A stretch of 41,078 bases of DNA from a virus. Position numbers and translations under genes: made by a program. This document shows positions 1 to 6,934 of this stretch, in pieces. The notes under the pieces are model-generated. The model was not told the origin of the DNA and made no database searches. It was given only the letters and a program-made list of their open reading frames with translations. The stretch lies in IMG/VR virus record IMGVR_UViG_3300021389_001695, positions 1 to 41,078 of that record; one strand, 5' to 3'. Positions within the stretch are counted from its first letter, which is position 1. Every line of letters begins with the position of its first letter.

Positions 1-1
1 C

Positions 2-832
2 TACATTGGTATCGATGAGAACTATGCCGAAAGACTTACATTCGGATACACATACTTTGAATCTGGTATTGCTGTCAGTATCTTTGTAAGTGGACTGTTT
101 GCTGTTCCTGAACTCGTAAGCCTTTTCGTCAAACAACCAAAGGTAGAAAATCTTAATGCTAACTTTCGTCACGTAATGCTGGGTATAAAATCGTGGTATA
201 AGTATAGAAAGGTGGCATTGACTGGCGGATTAATAGGATCATTTGTTGGAGCTCTCCCTGGTGTGCACGGAATAGTAGCTGACTGGTTATCCTATGGACG
301 AGCTAAACGAGCTCACCCTCACAGCCGTGTGGCCGGTGTTGTAGGACCAGAAGGAGCGAACAATGCAGTACATGCTGCATCATTTGTTCCGACCGTAGTG
401 TTTGGAATACCGGGTACGCCATTTGCTGCAGTGATACTATCGCTGTTCTTTATGCTACACTTTGAACTTGGCTCGATTGACATACAGTTTGATGGCAAGT
501 TCTTTGATACGATGGCAATTGGATATATAGGAGGAACGATTCTTGTAGGATTATTCTGTTTATTTTTAAGTGTACCTATTACGTGGATCTTAAAAGTTCC
601 ACCGCGAATATACTCTGTAGCCATATTCGTTTTAATTTGTTGGTCATGCTATCAAGTAACAAATACAGAATTTGATTTAATTGCATTGGCTATCTGTTCA
701 ACTCTAGGATTAATGGCAAAAGCTTTCTCGATTAATAGACCAGCGATTCTCCTAGCGTTCATACTCTTTCCTAAGATTGAAGCATTATTGTTTCAAACGA
801 TAGGGATATATAATCTAAACTTTCTAAACTGA
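2..832 (+). CDS. tctA: TctA-like tripartite tricarboxylate transporter large permease, C-terminal part (5' end outside window)
   Basis: The gene is open from the first bases of the window, so its start lies upstream. About 276 of the usual ~500 residues are visible. TctA is the large inner-membrane permease of tripartite tricarboxylate transporters, which take up citrate-like and other carboxylates with a periplasmic binding protein. Visible signatures are the IGID...RLTFGYTY stretch, a GALPGVHG loop, the PEGANNA motif, a FGIPGTP loop, and at least four hydrophobic segments afterwards. The next gene is a TctC-like binding protein, which supports the call. A small TctB subunit is not seen in the window. 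Transport of a particular substrate cannot be read from the sequence. Confidence 0.85.
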   Translation, partial: YIGIDENYAERLTFGYTYFESGIAVSIFVSGLFAVPELVSLFVKQPKVENLNANFRHVMLGIKSWYKYRKVALTGGLIGSFVGALPGVHGIVADWLSYGRAKRAHPHSRVAGVVGPEGANNAVHAASFVPTVVFGIPGTPFAAVILSLFFMLHFELGSIDIQFDGKFFDTMAIGYIGGTILVGLFCLFLSVPITWILKVPPRIYSVAIFVLICWSCYQVTNTEFDLIALAICSTLGLMAKAFSINRPAILLAFILFPKIEALLFQTIGIYNLNFLN

Positions 833-839
833 GGTGAAA

Positions 840-1868
840 ATGAAACACTTTATTTCTTTTATTGTTGGGATGCTCATGACAATGACAACCGCATATGCTG
901 ACTATACGTTGGTAGTACCTAGCCCAAAGGGAACTGGTACAGCAATTTGGGGTGACGTAGTTGCTGCTGAACTCTCGAAATATCTTGATGAACGTGTAAA
1001 CGTTGTCAATATTCCGGGTGGTAAAGGCAACTTAGGCCTCGAAACTTTTAACTCTAAATACAAAGACGATCCTAAAGCAATCATGCTTGCTCACGGTGGT
1101 AACGCTAATGCATGGCTAATTCAAGATGTAAAATGGTCGTTTAAGGATTGGGATCCAGTAATGATCCAGCCTTATAACATTACGACTACTATTGCAAAAG
1201 ATTTTGATTGGATGACTGAAAGACTCGATCTGGCAGATTGTTCGGGTTGTGTACCTGAAACTCTAGCATGGACAATGCTAAAAGGTTGGGATAGCATTAA
1301 CTTTATTCGTAAGATGAGTGCTGGTGATGCTAAGACTGCATGGCTTCGTGGAGATTTCAAGTATATCCGTGAACCGGCCAGTCGCCACATTAAGAACACA
1401 GCGCCGATGGTAGAAGCCGGTGAAGCCACACGGCTCTTTAATCATGGTATGTTTACACCAGAAAAAGGTGGATTCATTCAAGATTACAACTGGCCTGATA
1501 CTCCAACGGCAGAAGAGTTGTACAGACTAGAATTCGGTGCGGATCCAGAAGGTCCTGTATATGAGGCTTATATTCTTTCAGCCGTATGGCGTGATGGATT
1601 GCAAAAAGGTATGTTTATGCATAAAGGTTCTAACTCAGCTCAAGTCATTGAAGCATTCAAGGCAATGATGGCTAACGAAGAATCGCGTAAACATCTTATC
1701 TCAAAACTCGGTGATTATCCAATGTACTTTGGTGATGACTCAAATGAGCTAATGGATTCTCTCTATAGCTATGTTACAAAGGAAAGACTGAAACATCTTG
1801 TTGATTTTGCAAGAGACAAGATGGAATGGTCAACTGCGACGTATGTCGAATCAAAGACCGTTGATTAA
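840..1868 (+). CDS. tctC: TctC-like periplasmic solute-binding protein
   Basis: A 342-residue exported protein with a clear signal peptide (lysine, hydrophobic core, cleavage likely after AYA near residue 20). The mature start resembles the TctC family: a VVPSPKGTG phosphate-loop-like segment, then VVNIPGGKGNLG, equivalent to the family's V-x-N-x-x-G-A-G-G loop. The length fits TctC (~320). I chose ATG 840 because GAGGTG at 831-836 gives a good ribosome-binding spacing. A GTG at 834 in the same frame would overlap that site. It follows tctA by seven bases, so the pair is probably one operon and together would feed a carboxylate into the infected cell. The substrate is unknown. Confidence 0.75.
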   Translation: MKHFISFIVGMLMTMTTAYADYTLVVPSPKGTGTAIWGDVVAAELSKYLDERVNVVNIPGGKGNLGLETFNSKYKDDPKAIMLAHGGNANAWLIQDVKWSFKDWDPVMIQPYNITTTIAKDFDWMTERLDLADCSGCVPETLAWTMLKGWDSINFIRKMSAGDAKTAWLRGDFKYIREPASRHIKNTAPMVEAGEATRLFNHGMFTPEKGGFIQDYNWPDTPTAEELYRLEFGADPEGPVYEAYILSAVWRDGLQKGMFMHKGSNSAQVIEAFKAMMANEESRKHLISKLGDYPMYFGDDSNELMDSLYSYVTKERLKHLVDFARDKMEWSTATYVESKTVD

Positions 1869-2490
1869 TTCAGATCTTATTTTACACCTTGCAAGTCTAG
1901 GGGACGTTGTTCCTCTAGACTTTACGCTCGATGTAGATCTAATACAAGAACAACTTAAACCTTTTGATGACGAGTGGAAGCAATACAATCCACGTAAACC
2001 AAATAATAGGCAAGGTTTAAGTATAACGAGTCTGGATGGTGGACTATCAGGCATACCAGATTTAGATAGCATATTCGAGTATAATAAGCTTCACAATACT
2101 CATGTCAGTGAAGCTGAGATTAATGTTAAGACTCGAGTTGCTGAACAGGTGACAGCTCTTCATCCTCTTATCGATAAGTTTAATCTTGGTAGATCTCACT
2201 TTATTCGATTAAATCGTGGTGGTCATTTTCCTCCACATAGAGACGGTAAGATACTTGGAGTCACCTGCTTTCGTGTACTCACTATGTGTCACAATTGTAA
2301 GGATGGACAGTTTCAATTTACGCTTGAAGATAAAGTTTACTCGTTTGAACCGGGTCGTCCATACTTTGTAAATACAAGAAAGAATCATAACGTATTCTCT
2401 TTTGTTGATAACAGCGTACAGTGCGTGCTTAATCTACCTTTGACTGAGGAGAACTACAATTGCGTAGTCAAGCATTTACAAATGAAATAG
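1843..2490 (+). CDS. 2-oxoglutarate/Fe(II) oxygenase of the aspartyl/asparaginyl hydroxylase type
   Basis: This 215-residue protein has the facial-triad layout of a double-stranded beta-helix oxygenase: H132-R-D134 within GGHFPPHRDG, then a distal H182 in NTRKNHNVFSF. The spacing of the two parts (about 50 residues) and the surrounding sequence resemble aspartyl/asparaginyl beta-hydroxylase-like proteins found in other marine phages. Such enzymes hydroxylate protein side chains or small molecules using 2-oxoglutarate and oxygen. The target here is unknown. The start overlaps the end of the binding-protein gene by 26 bases. ATG 1843 is the first ATG in frame; a TTG at 1798 is possible but less likely. 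A GNAT and an AsnB-like gene follow in the same operon. Confidence 0.65.
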   Translation: MSNQRPLINSDLILHLASLGDVVPLDFTLDVDLIQEQLKPFDDEWKQYNPRKPNNRQGLSITSLDGGLSGIPDLDSIFEYNKLHNTHVSEAEINVKTRVAEQVTALHPLIDKFNLGRSHFIRLNRGGHFPPHRDGKILGVTCFRVLTMCHNCKDGQFQFTLEDKVYSFEPGRPYFVNTRKNHNVFSFVDNSVQCVLNLPLTEENYNCVVKHLQMK

Positions 2491-2915
2491 ATTTCGAAAC
2501 GATCTGCGAAAAGTGGAAGAAGCTCTGGCCAGATACTAAACACCGCCAAATGAGCTCTATGCTTTATAAAGGCGGAACTGATATGGAAATTTATAATAAG
2601 TATACGCCTACATTCTTTGGTCACTTTATAGGTGAACAACTAGTAGGAGTTAACTCTGGTCACAGAACTTCAGATGACATGTATCGGTCACGTGGAATAT
2701 GGATTGATAAATCTCATCGCGGCTTAGGAGTCAGTACCGCATTATTTCAAATGACTCAAGATGTAGCAAGACAAGAAGGTTGTACGATGCTATGGAGTAT
2801 TCCGAGAGAATCCGCTTATAAGAGTTACTATCGGTTTGGATTCAGGAGAACAAGCGAATACTTCAATGAAGGTATGGACTATGGTCCTAACTGTTATGTC
2901 GTCAAGTATATATGA
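2460..2915 (+). CDS. GNAT-family N-acetyltransferase (TTG start)
   Basis: A 151-residue protein with the acetyl-CoA-binding motif A of GNAT enzymes: a beta strand (RGIWID) followed by HRGLGVSTALF, matching R/Q-x-x-G-x-G/A. A later segment (ESAYKSYYRFGFRR) fits the family's C-terminal Y-x-x-x-G-F motif. The start is read as TTG 2460, because GAGGAG at 2447-2452 sits at ideal spacing and the next Met would remove the first ~30 residues. It overlaps the upstream oxygenase by 31 bases and the next gene by ATGA. The acceptor is unknown; a protein amine, a small molecule and an antibiotic-like compound are all possible. Confidence 0.7.
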   Translation: MRSQAFTNEIDFETICEKWKKLWPDTKHRQMSSMLYKGGTDMEIYNKYTPTFFGHFIGEQLVGVNSGHRTSDDMYRSRGIWIDKSHRGLGVSTALFQMTQDVARQEGCTMLWSIPRESAYKSYYRFGFRRTSEYFNEGMDYGPNCYVVKYI

Positions 2916-3892
2916 ACATCAACAATGTAGAACATTTTGAAACATGGTTTGATATTGGAGATGGCCTACAGAACCAAGACTTCTTTACCGAAAGAAATTT
3001 TCTAGGTGGATGGACTGTTTCAGATAGACATCCTGTGCAAGGGCTTAAGAGGCATACTCATGGTGTGTCTCTTCTTGATGATAATGTTGTTGACTGCAGT
3101 ATACAAGAACTCAAAGATATTATAGAATCAATACTGCCCGAGTACGCAGAAGAAAAGAACGCGCTGTTCATTTCAGGCGGCAAGGATAGTACTACTCTTG
3201 CTCATATTCTTAAAAGACTAGACATTCCATTCGTACCAGTTAGCCTCTATTCAAGCAATTCAAGAACAAGCGAATATAACGTAGTCAAGGATATCGAAAA
3301 AGATCTTGGCATACAAGTAGAATACGTTGAGATTGATAGTATACCACAAACGGAGTTTAAGTACTGGGTAGAAAATCCATACACGGCAAAGTGTATCGCT
3401 ATCGAAAAGTTAGGGTTGCAGGACCATGTTATCTTTACTGGTGAGATAGGTACTGGTGAAATGCAAGTCAATCAGCCTCTTCTCTACACAGCACAAATGG
3501 GATATAGACCACGAGATCTCGCTCATTGGCACGTTAATGTTTGCGGCTCGTATCGAAAGAGTAACTCTATTCGAAACGAATCACGAGATACGATCTACGC
3601 AGAATGTGTCGATTATTTTTATCAACGGCTAATAAACTTTAAGCATCCCGATATTCTAAACAAAGTTATGTTTGGTAGGTTACAAGAAGAAGGATCTTAT
3701 AGATTACTCAACTACTCACTTGACAAATACAAGTGGTGTCATCCATTTGCTGAAAGCGAATTCATCTATCGCTGTGTAAACATGCCTTCTCATTACAAGG
3801 GTAGTAAGAATCTATATCGTGAAATGTATCCAGACCTGACAGATATTCCATGGAGGTATCCGAAAAGTGGACTCGGCATTCCAACTGTGTAG
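2912..3892 (+). CDS. Asparagine-synthetase-like ATP-pyrophosphatase without glutaminase domain
   Basis: A 326-residue protein with the PP-loop S88-G-G-K-D-S93 of AMP-forming N-type ATP pyrophosphatases. Its C-terminal end (HPFAES...NMPSHYKGSKNL...PWRYPKSGLGIP) matches the C-terminal synthetase domain of AsnB-type enzymes, including the P-K-S-G motif. AsnB normally has an N-terminal class II glutaminase beginning with a catalytic Cys2. That domain is absent, so the protein either uses free ammonia or another amine, or adenylates a different carboxylate. It sits behind GNAT and oxygenase genes with a 4-base ATGA overlap, so a joint modification pathway is a reasonable but unproven inference. 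Confidence 0.65.
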   Translation: MNINNVEHFETWFDIGDGLQNQDFFTERNFLGGWTVSDRHPVQGLKRHTHGVSLLDDNVVDCSIQELKDIIESILPEYAEEKNALFISGGKDSTTLAHILKRLDIPFVPVSLYSSNSRTSEYNVVKDIEKDLGIQVEYVEIDSIPQTEFKYWVENPYTAKCIAIEKLGLQDHVIFTGEIGTGEMQVNQPLLYTAQMGYRPRDLAHWHVNVCGSYRKSNSIRNESRDTIYAECVDYFYQRLINFKHPDILNKVMFGRLQEEGSYRLLNYSLDKYKWCHPFAESEFIYRCVNMPSHYKGSKNLYREMYPDLTDIPWRYPKSGLGIPTV

Positions 3893-4217
3893 CATTAAGA
3901 ATATTATTTGTGTACCTTCTGAGAGTGCAAGGAAAGCATATCTCGATACGATCTACCAATATAACATTGATTGCTATGTTACGACTATCGATAAGCTCGA
4001 CCAGTTCAAGGATGTAAGGATCATCTTTATAGCATGCTATCGTGACACAGAGTACGAGAACATGATAATTGATGATGTTCTTCTCGAATCTACTCCTAAA
4101 CAAATTGCAAGCTATATACAGGCTTGGTTTGGCCAGTTTAAACTTAGAAAGATGGGAGAGAATTTATCTTTCCGCTTTCGAAATAAAAAAGAGTGGCTAA
4201 AAAAAATTACAAATTAG
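3867..4217 (+). CDS. Hypothetical protein, end of the tctA-AsnB operon
   Basis: I do not recognise this 116-residue protein. It starts at a GTG inside the end of the AsnB-like gene (26-base overlap), with GGAGG at 3852-3856 as a somewhat distant ribosome-binding site. The N-terminal part alternates short hydrophobic strands and helices (IKNIICVPS, VRIIFIACYRD), which looks like a small alpha/beta fold. The C-terminus is basic. It is the last gene before a strong promoter cassette, so it probably ends this transcription unit, although no clear hairpin terminator follows. The GTG start is uncertain because there is no in-frame ATG near it. Confidence 0.5.
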   Translation: MDSAFQLCSIKNIICVPSESARKAYLDTIYQYNIDCYVTTIDKLDQFKDVRIIFIACYRDTEYENMIIDDVLLESTPKQIASYIQAWFGQFKLRKMGENLSFRFRNKKEWLKKITN

Positions 4218-4229
4218 TGCATTTTTTCC

Positions 4230-4258
4230 TTTACATTCTCGTGATTCTGTGGTAGAAT
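4230..4258 (+). promoter_or_regulatory. Sigma70-like early promoter cassette
   Basis: The -35 is TTTACA at 4230-4235 and the -10 is TAGAAT at 4253-4258, with 17 bases between and TGG just before the -10 (extended -10). A TGCATTTTTT box lies 12 bases before the -35. The downstream leader (AGATCTATAAAATG then purine-rich AAAAAGGAAAG) is shared with other copies in the window. It drives the gene at 4289. Confidence 0.85.
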
Positions 4259-4288
4259 AGATCTATAAAATGAAAAAGGAAAGAAAAT

Positions 4289-4489
4289 ATGGGAATGTCA
4301 AATTACATCATGGATCTTCAAGACCAGTTTGAGATCAAATGCGAAGAGATTGCCGTGGAGTCTGAGTCATTTATGGAGTATGCAGAGAAAGCAGTTCTTC
4401 ATGATAAGATGGTAGCATGGCTGGACGAGCAAGAAGTTGCTGACATCATTGAACACGTCTGGCACGAATGCTGGAAAAAATATGCATAA
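4289..4489 (+). CDS. Small acidic hypothetical protein, early-type
   Basis: A 66-residue acidic protein, mostly predicted helix by composition, with a C-terminal Trp/His-rich patch (HVWHECWKKYA). I know no family for it. It stands alone between two strong promoter cassettes, the arrangement expected for an early host-takeover gene. The purine-rich AAAAAGGAAAG leader provides the ribosome-binding site for ATG 4289. ATG 4295, two codons on, is an alternative start. Confidence 0.65.
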   Translation: MGMSNYIMDLQDQFEIKCEEIAVESESFMEYAEKAVLHDKMVAWLDEQEVADIIEHVWHECWKKYA

Positions 4490-4504
4490 AATGCATTTTT
4501 ATGG

Positions 4505-4533
4505 TTTACAATCGCAGAAAACTGTGGTATAAT
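4505..4533 (+). promoter_or_regulatory. Sigma70-like early promoter cassette
   Basis: TTTACA at 4505-4510 and a perfect TATAAT at 4528-4533 are 17 bases apart, with TGG directly before the -10. ATGCATTTTT lies upstream at the same distance from the -35 as in the other copies. It serves the operon beginning at 4569. Confidence 0.85.
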
Positions 4534-4568
4534 ATTATTATAAAATGAAAAATGCTGAGGAGCAAACA

Positions 4569-4844
4569 ATGTTGAATAATTCTGAAATGTCTAAAATCCA
4601 AGCTTTACTTATCGAAGCGTCTAACGATCAAATGCAAGAAATTGCTCAAATGTTTAATGATGCTCGTAACCTTAAAGTCCAGCGTGCAGCTCGGTCTTTT
4701 ACTACTGGCCAGAAAGTAAAGTGGGTTGGTCGCAAAGGTGCTATGGAAGGCACTATCATAAAAGTTCTGAAAAAGAATGTTCGTGTTAAAACTGAAGCAG
4801 ATGGCGTTTGGAATGTTACTGCATCACTTCTGCAAGCCGCTTAA
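4569..4844 (+). CDS. Small protein with a KOW/SH3-like C-terminal segment
   Basis: A 91-residue protein. The N-terminal half is a helix rich in Gln and Met. The C-terminal half (FTTGQKVKWVGRKGAMEGTIIKV...VRVKT) has the strand pattern and glycine spacing of a KOW/SH3-like barrel, a fold often used for nucleic-acid or ribosome contacts. I chose ATG 4569 because GAGGAG at 4557-4562 lies six bases before it. An ATG at 4545 lies almost at the expected transcription start and lacks a binding site. It is the first gene of an early-type operon continuing to 6872. Function unknown. Confidence 0.6.
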   Translation: MLNNSEMSKIQALLIEASNDQMQEIAQMFNDARNLKVQRAARSFTTGQKVKWVGRKGAMEGTIIKVLKKNVRVKTEADGVWNVTASLLQAA

Positions 4845-4858
4845 AGGAGATTTATATT

Positions 4859-5815
4859 ATGGCTCATCAAGTTGAAACAATGGCGTATGCCGGTCAAGTT
4901 CCGTGGCATGGTTTAGGTGTAAAAGTTAGCAATGACTTGACACCAGCACAAATGCTTGAAAAAGCAGGACTCAATTGGAATGTTCGTGAAGTCGAATCAT
5001 TCGTTGAGTTTGACGGTAAGCGTATGCCTACTGGTCAAAAGTCACTGATTCGTGAAACAGACGGTCGTATCCTGACCAACGTTGGCGAGAACTGGAATCC
5101 TCTTCAGAACGAAGATGCTTTTGAATTTTTCAATGAGTATGTTCTTTCTGGTCAAATGGAAATGCATACAGCTGGTTCGTTGAAAGACGGTCAGATGGTA
5201 TGGGCTTTGGCTAAAGTCAAGGATTCATTTGATCTCTTTGGAGGTGATCAGGTTGACTCATACTTCCTGTTCTCTAATCCACACCAGTATGGCAAGTCAA
5301 TTGACATTCGCTTTACTCCAATTCGTGTTGTATGTAACAACACTCTTACACTGTCATTGAACAAGCAGGCAGAACGAGCTATCAAGGTTGGACACCGCGT
5401 AGCATTCGATCCTTCCGAAGTAAAGGAAGCTCTTGGTATTGCATCTGAAAAGCTTGCAGTATATAAAGAGATGGCTGAGTTCCTTGGCAAAAAGCGATTC
5501 ACTGCAGATAGCCTCATTGAATACTACAACACAGTATTTCCACGTACTGCTGATAAAAAAGTTCAAGGTAAGGCTCTCTCAGTGGATACACTGTCACGCA
5601 ATGCTAGGCTTTGTATGGATGCTCTTGAACAGCAGCCAGGAGCTAAGTATGCTGAAGGCAGCTGGTGGCAAGCATTTAATTCTGTCACATACATTACAGA
5701 CCACGTACAGGGTCGTAATGAAGACAACCGCTTGTATTCTTCATGGTTTGGTGGTAACCAGACTCGCAAGAAGAATGCGCTTGAAACTGCAATCGAATTT
5801 GCAGATGCAGCCTAA
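4859..5815 (+). CDS. DUF932 / TIGR03299-type phage-plasmid protein
   Basis: A 318-residue protein matching the phage/plasmid-like DUF932 (TIGR03299) family by its start (MAHQVETMAYAGQVPWHGLG), the central RVVCNNTLTLSL motif and the C-terminal YITDHVQGRNEDNRLYSSWFG segment. The family is common on plasmids and phages and its biochemical role is not established. The start is fixed by AAAGGAG at 4843-4849, and a longer reading from 4808 would run into the upstream gene. It lies in the middle of an early-type operon. Confidence 0.85.
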   Translation: MAHQVETMAYAGQVPWHGLGVKVSNDLTPAQMLEKAGLNWNVREVESFVEFDGKRMPTGQKSLIRETDGRILTNVGENWNPLQNEDAFEFFNEYVLSGQMEMHTAGSLKDGQMVWALAKVKDSFDLFGGDQVDSYFLFSNPHQYGKSIDIRFTPIRVVCNNTLTLSLNKQAERAIKVGHRVAFDPSEVKEALGIASEKLAVYKEMAEFLGKKRFTADSLIEYYNTVFPRTADKKVQGKALSVDTLSRNARLCMDALEQQPGAKYAEGSWWQAFNSVTYITDHVQGRNEDNRLYSSWFGGNQTRKKNALETAIEFADAA

Positions 5816-5829
5816 GGAGGGCTAATATT

Positions 5830-6087
5830 ATGAAAGAAATTGAACGTTTAGAAAAAATTGCTAATGGCATCATCGCAAAAATTGAAAAGCTAAAATCATA
5901 TACACCTCAGGTGCTATTTGATTCAAATGCTAATACTATTACATTTGACGGCCTTGAAGTAGTCAAAAAAAATCGCAAGTCTTTGATTCTGCGTGATAAC
6001 GTTGGTCGTGAATATATGTTTAGATGCACAGAACATATAGATGGTATTACAAAAGGAACTCGAGTTCCAATTGTTGATGCTGCTTAA
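5830..6087 (+). CDS. Small hypothetical protein of the DUF932 operon
   Basis: An 85-residue protein with a basic helical N-terminus (EIERLEKIANGIIAKIEKL) followed by a strand-rich region (NTITFDGLEVVKKNRKSLILRDNVGREYMFRCTE). Not recognised. Translation starts behind a strong AAGGAGG at 5814-5820, and the stop overlaps the next start as TAATG, so it is translationally coupled on both sides. Confidence 0.65.
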   Translation: MKEIERLEKIANGIIAKIEKLKSYTPQVLFDSNANTITFDGLEVVKKNRKSLILRDNVGREYMFRCTEHIDGITKGTRVPIVDAA

Positions 6088-6518
6088 TGTATCGCATTAA
6101 AGGATACTTTAGAGATCATACTGTTGTCAGATACTTTACTGACCAGTATGATGCTATAGAGTTCAAAGATATAGTGGATGCTCACTATCCACTGAAAGTA
6201 ACATATGAAAAAGGAGTTTATCCAGTGAGAACATTTGTAGTTAATGGTTGGAATGCTGTGATGGATGATAGGCGAAATCCACTCAGCAATATTCCAGATC
6301 TTCAAGTACGACACCTAGTCATGCAAGTACTAGCTTGGATGTGGTGTATTGTATTCGCGTTTATCGTTGGTAGTTGGACTGCGTTTGGTGTAAGTGTCAT
6401 TGGACATGTTATTCTACTTGCAGCGATCGCAATCACTGTCGGAACTTTTGAAACAGCCAGACGAGCTCCACAATACTTTGGAGGCTTAGGTCGTGGCAAC
6501 GGAGGCGAACATGAATAA
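6087..6518 (+). CDS. Predicted membrane protein with two transmembrane helices
   Basis: A 143-residue protein with a soluble N-terminal half of about 75 residues and two closely spaced hydrophobic helices at roughly residues 80-100 and 102-120, followed by a glycine-rich polar tail. No family recognised. The start overlaps the preceding stop in TAATG. It could be an inner-membrane protein of the early program, but nothing in the sequence shows its role. Confidence 0.6.
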   Translation: MYRIKGYFRDHTVVRYFTDQYDAIEFKDIVDAHYPLKVTYEKGVYPVRTFVVNGWNAVMDDRRNPLSNIPDLQVRHLVMQVLAWMWCIVFAFIVGSWTAFGVSVIGHVILLAAIAITVGTFETARRAPQYFGGLGRGNGGEHE

Positions 6519-6705
6519 TGAGGGACCACTCAGATCAGCACTTGACAAGCTTCCAACTCAGGGAGTGTATCAACACTCTCTAGTTACTTATCGCTATCGC
6601 AGTAGCAATCTTGTCAAAGAAACTGTAACTCGCACGTATACCGAAGATGGTGACTATACGGATTCAATTATATCACAACCTATTGGAAAAGGAAGTAGCG
6701 TATGA
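6511..6705 (+). CDS. Small hypothetical protein
   Basis: A 64-residue protein, rich in Ser, Thr and Tyr, of unknown function. ATG 6511 is chosen because GGAGG at 6501-6505 is five bases upstream. A GTG at 6493 in frame would place the binding site inside the gene. It overlaps the membrane-protein gene by eight bases and the next small gene by ATGA. Confidence 0.6.
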   Translation: MNNEGPLRSALDKLPTQGVYQHSLVTYRYRSSNLVKETVTRTYTEDGDYTDSIISQPIGKGSSV

Positions 6706-6872
6706 AGGCGCATAAAATTGACATGATCGCAGCTTGGGCTCGTGAACACGGATTAAAAGGTTATGAACACCTAGATCCACAGGTGCGAGAAAAGCAACGT
6801 CAAAAAGCAATTAAGGCTGCTAATGAACGTATGCGGCGTGATGAAGAAGATAAAGAAAAGCGCCGCTTTTAG
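6702..6872 (+). CDS. Small basic/charged helical protein, last gene of early operon
   Basis: A 56-residue protein starting in the ATGA overlap at 6702. It is highly charged and probably all helical (QVREKQRQKAIKAANERM then RRDEEDKEKRRF). Its last codons form the left arm and loop of the terminator hairpin, so coding sequence and terminator are merged. Function unknown. Confidence 0.65.
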   Translation: MKAHKIDMIAAWAREHGLKGYEHLDPQVREKQRQKAIKAANERMRRDEEDKEKRRF

Positions 6873-6883
6873 GCGCTTTTTTT
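6857..6883 (+). terminator. Intrinsic terminator overlapping the end of the preceding gene
   Basis: AAAGCGCC (6857-6864) pairs with GGCGCTTT (6872-6879) around a seven-base loop, and the T-run extends to 6883. It separates the early-type operon from the late-type operon that follows. Confidence 0.85.
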
Positions 6884-6884
6884 A

Positions 6885-6913
6885 TGTACATTTTAGTATA
6901 AATAGTGTAGAAT
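6885..6913 (+). promoter_or_regulatory. Sigma70-like promoter with a T4-type late promoter in its spacer
   Basis: TGTACA (6885-6890) and TAGAAT (6908-6913) are 17 bases apart. Inside the spacer lies the octamer TATAAATA at 6897-6904, identical to the T4 late promoter core read by the phage late sigma factor. The gene at 6935 and the long operon behind it could therefore be read early and late from almost the same position. AGAGGA follows as the ribosome-binding site. Confidence 0.65.
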
Positions 6914-6934
6914 AGAATAATCAGAGGATCGAAT

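Noticed and set aside
5354-5566. Minus-strand reading frames lying opposite plus-strand genes (this one opposite the DUF932 gene)
   Set aside because: They lie wholly within well-supported plus-strand genes, lack ribosome-binding sites and recognisable motifs, and are shadows of codon use.
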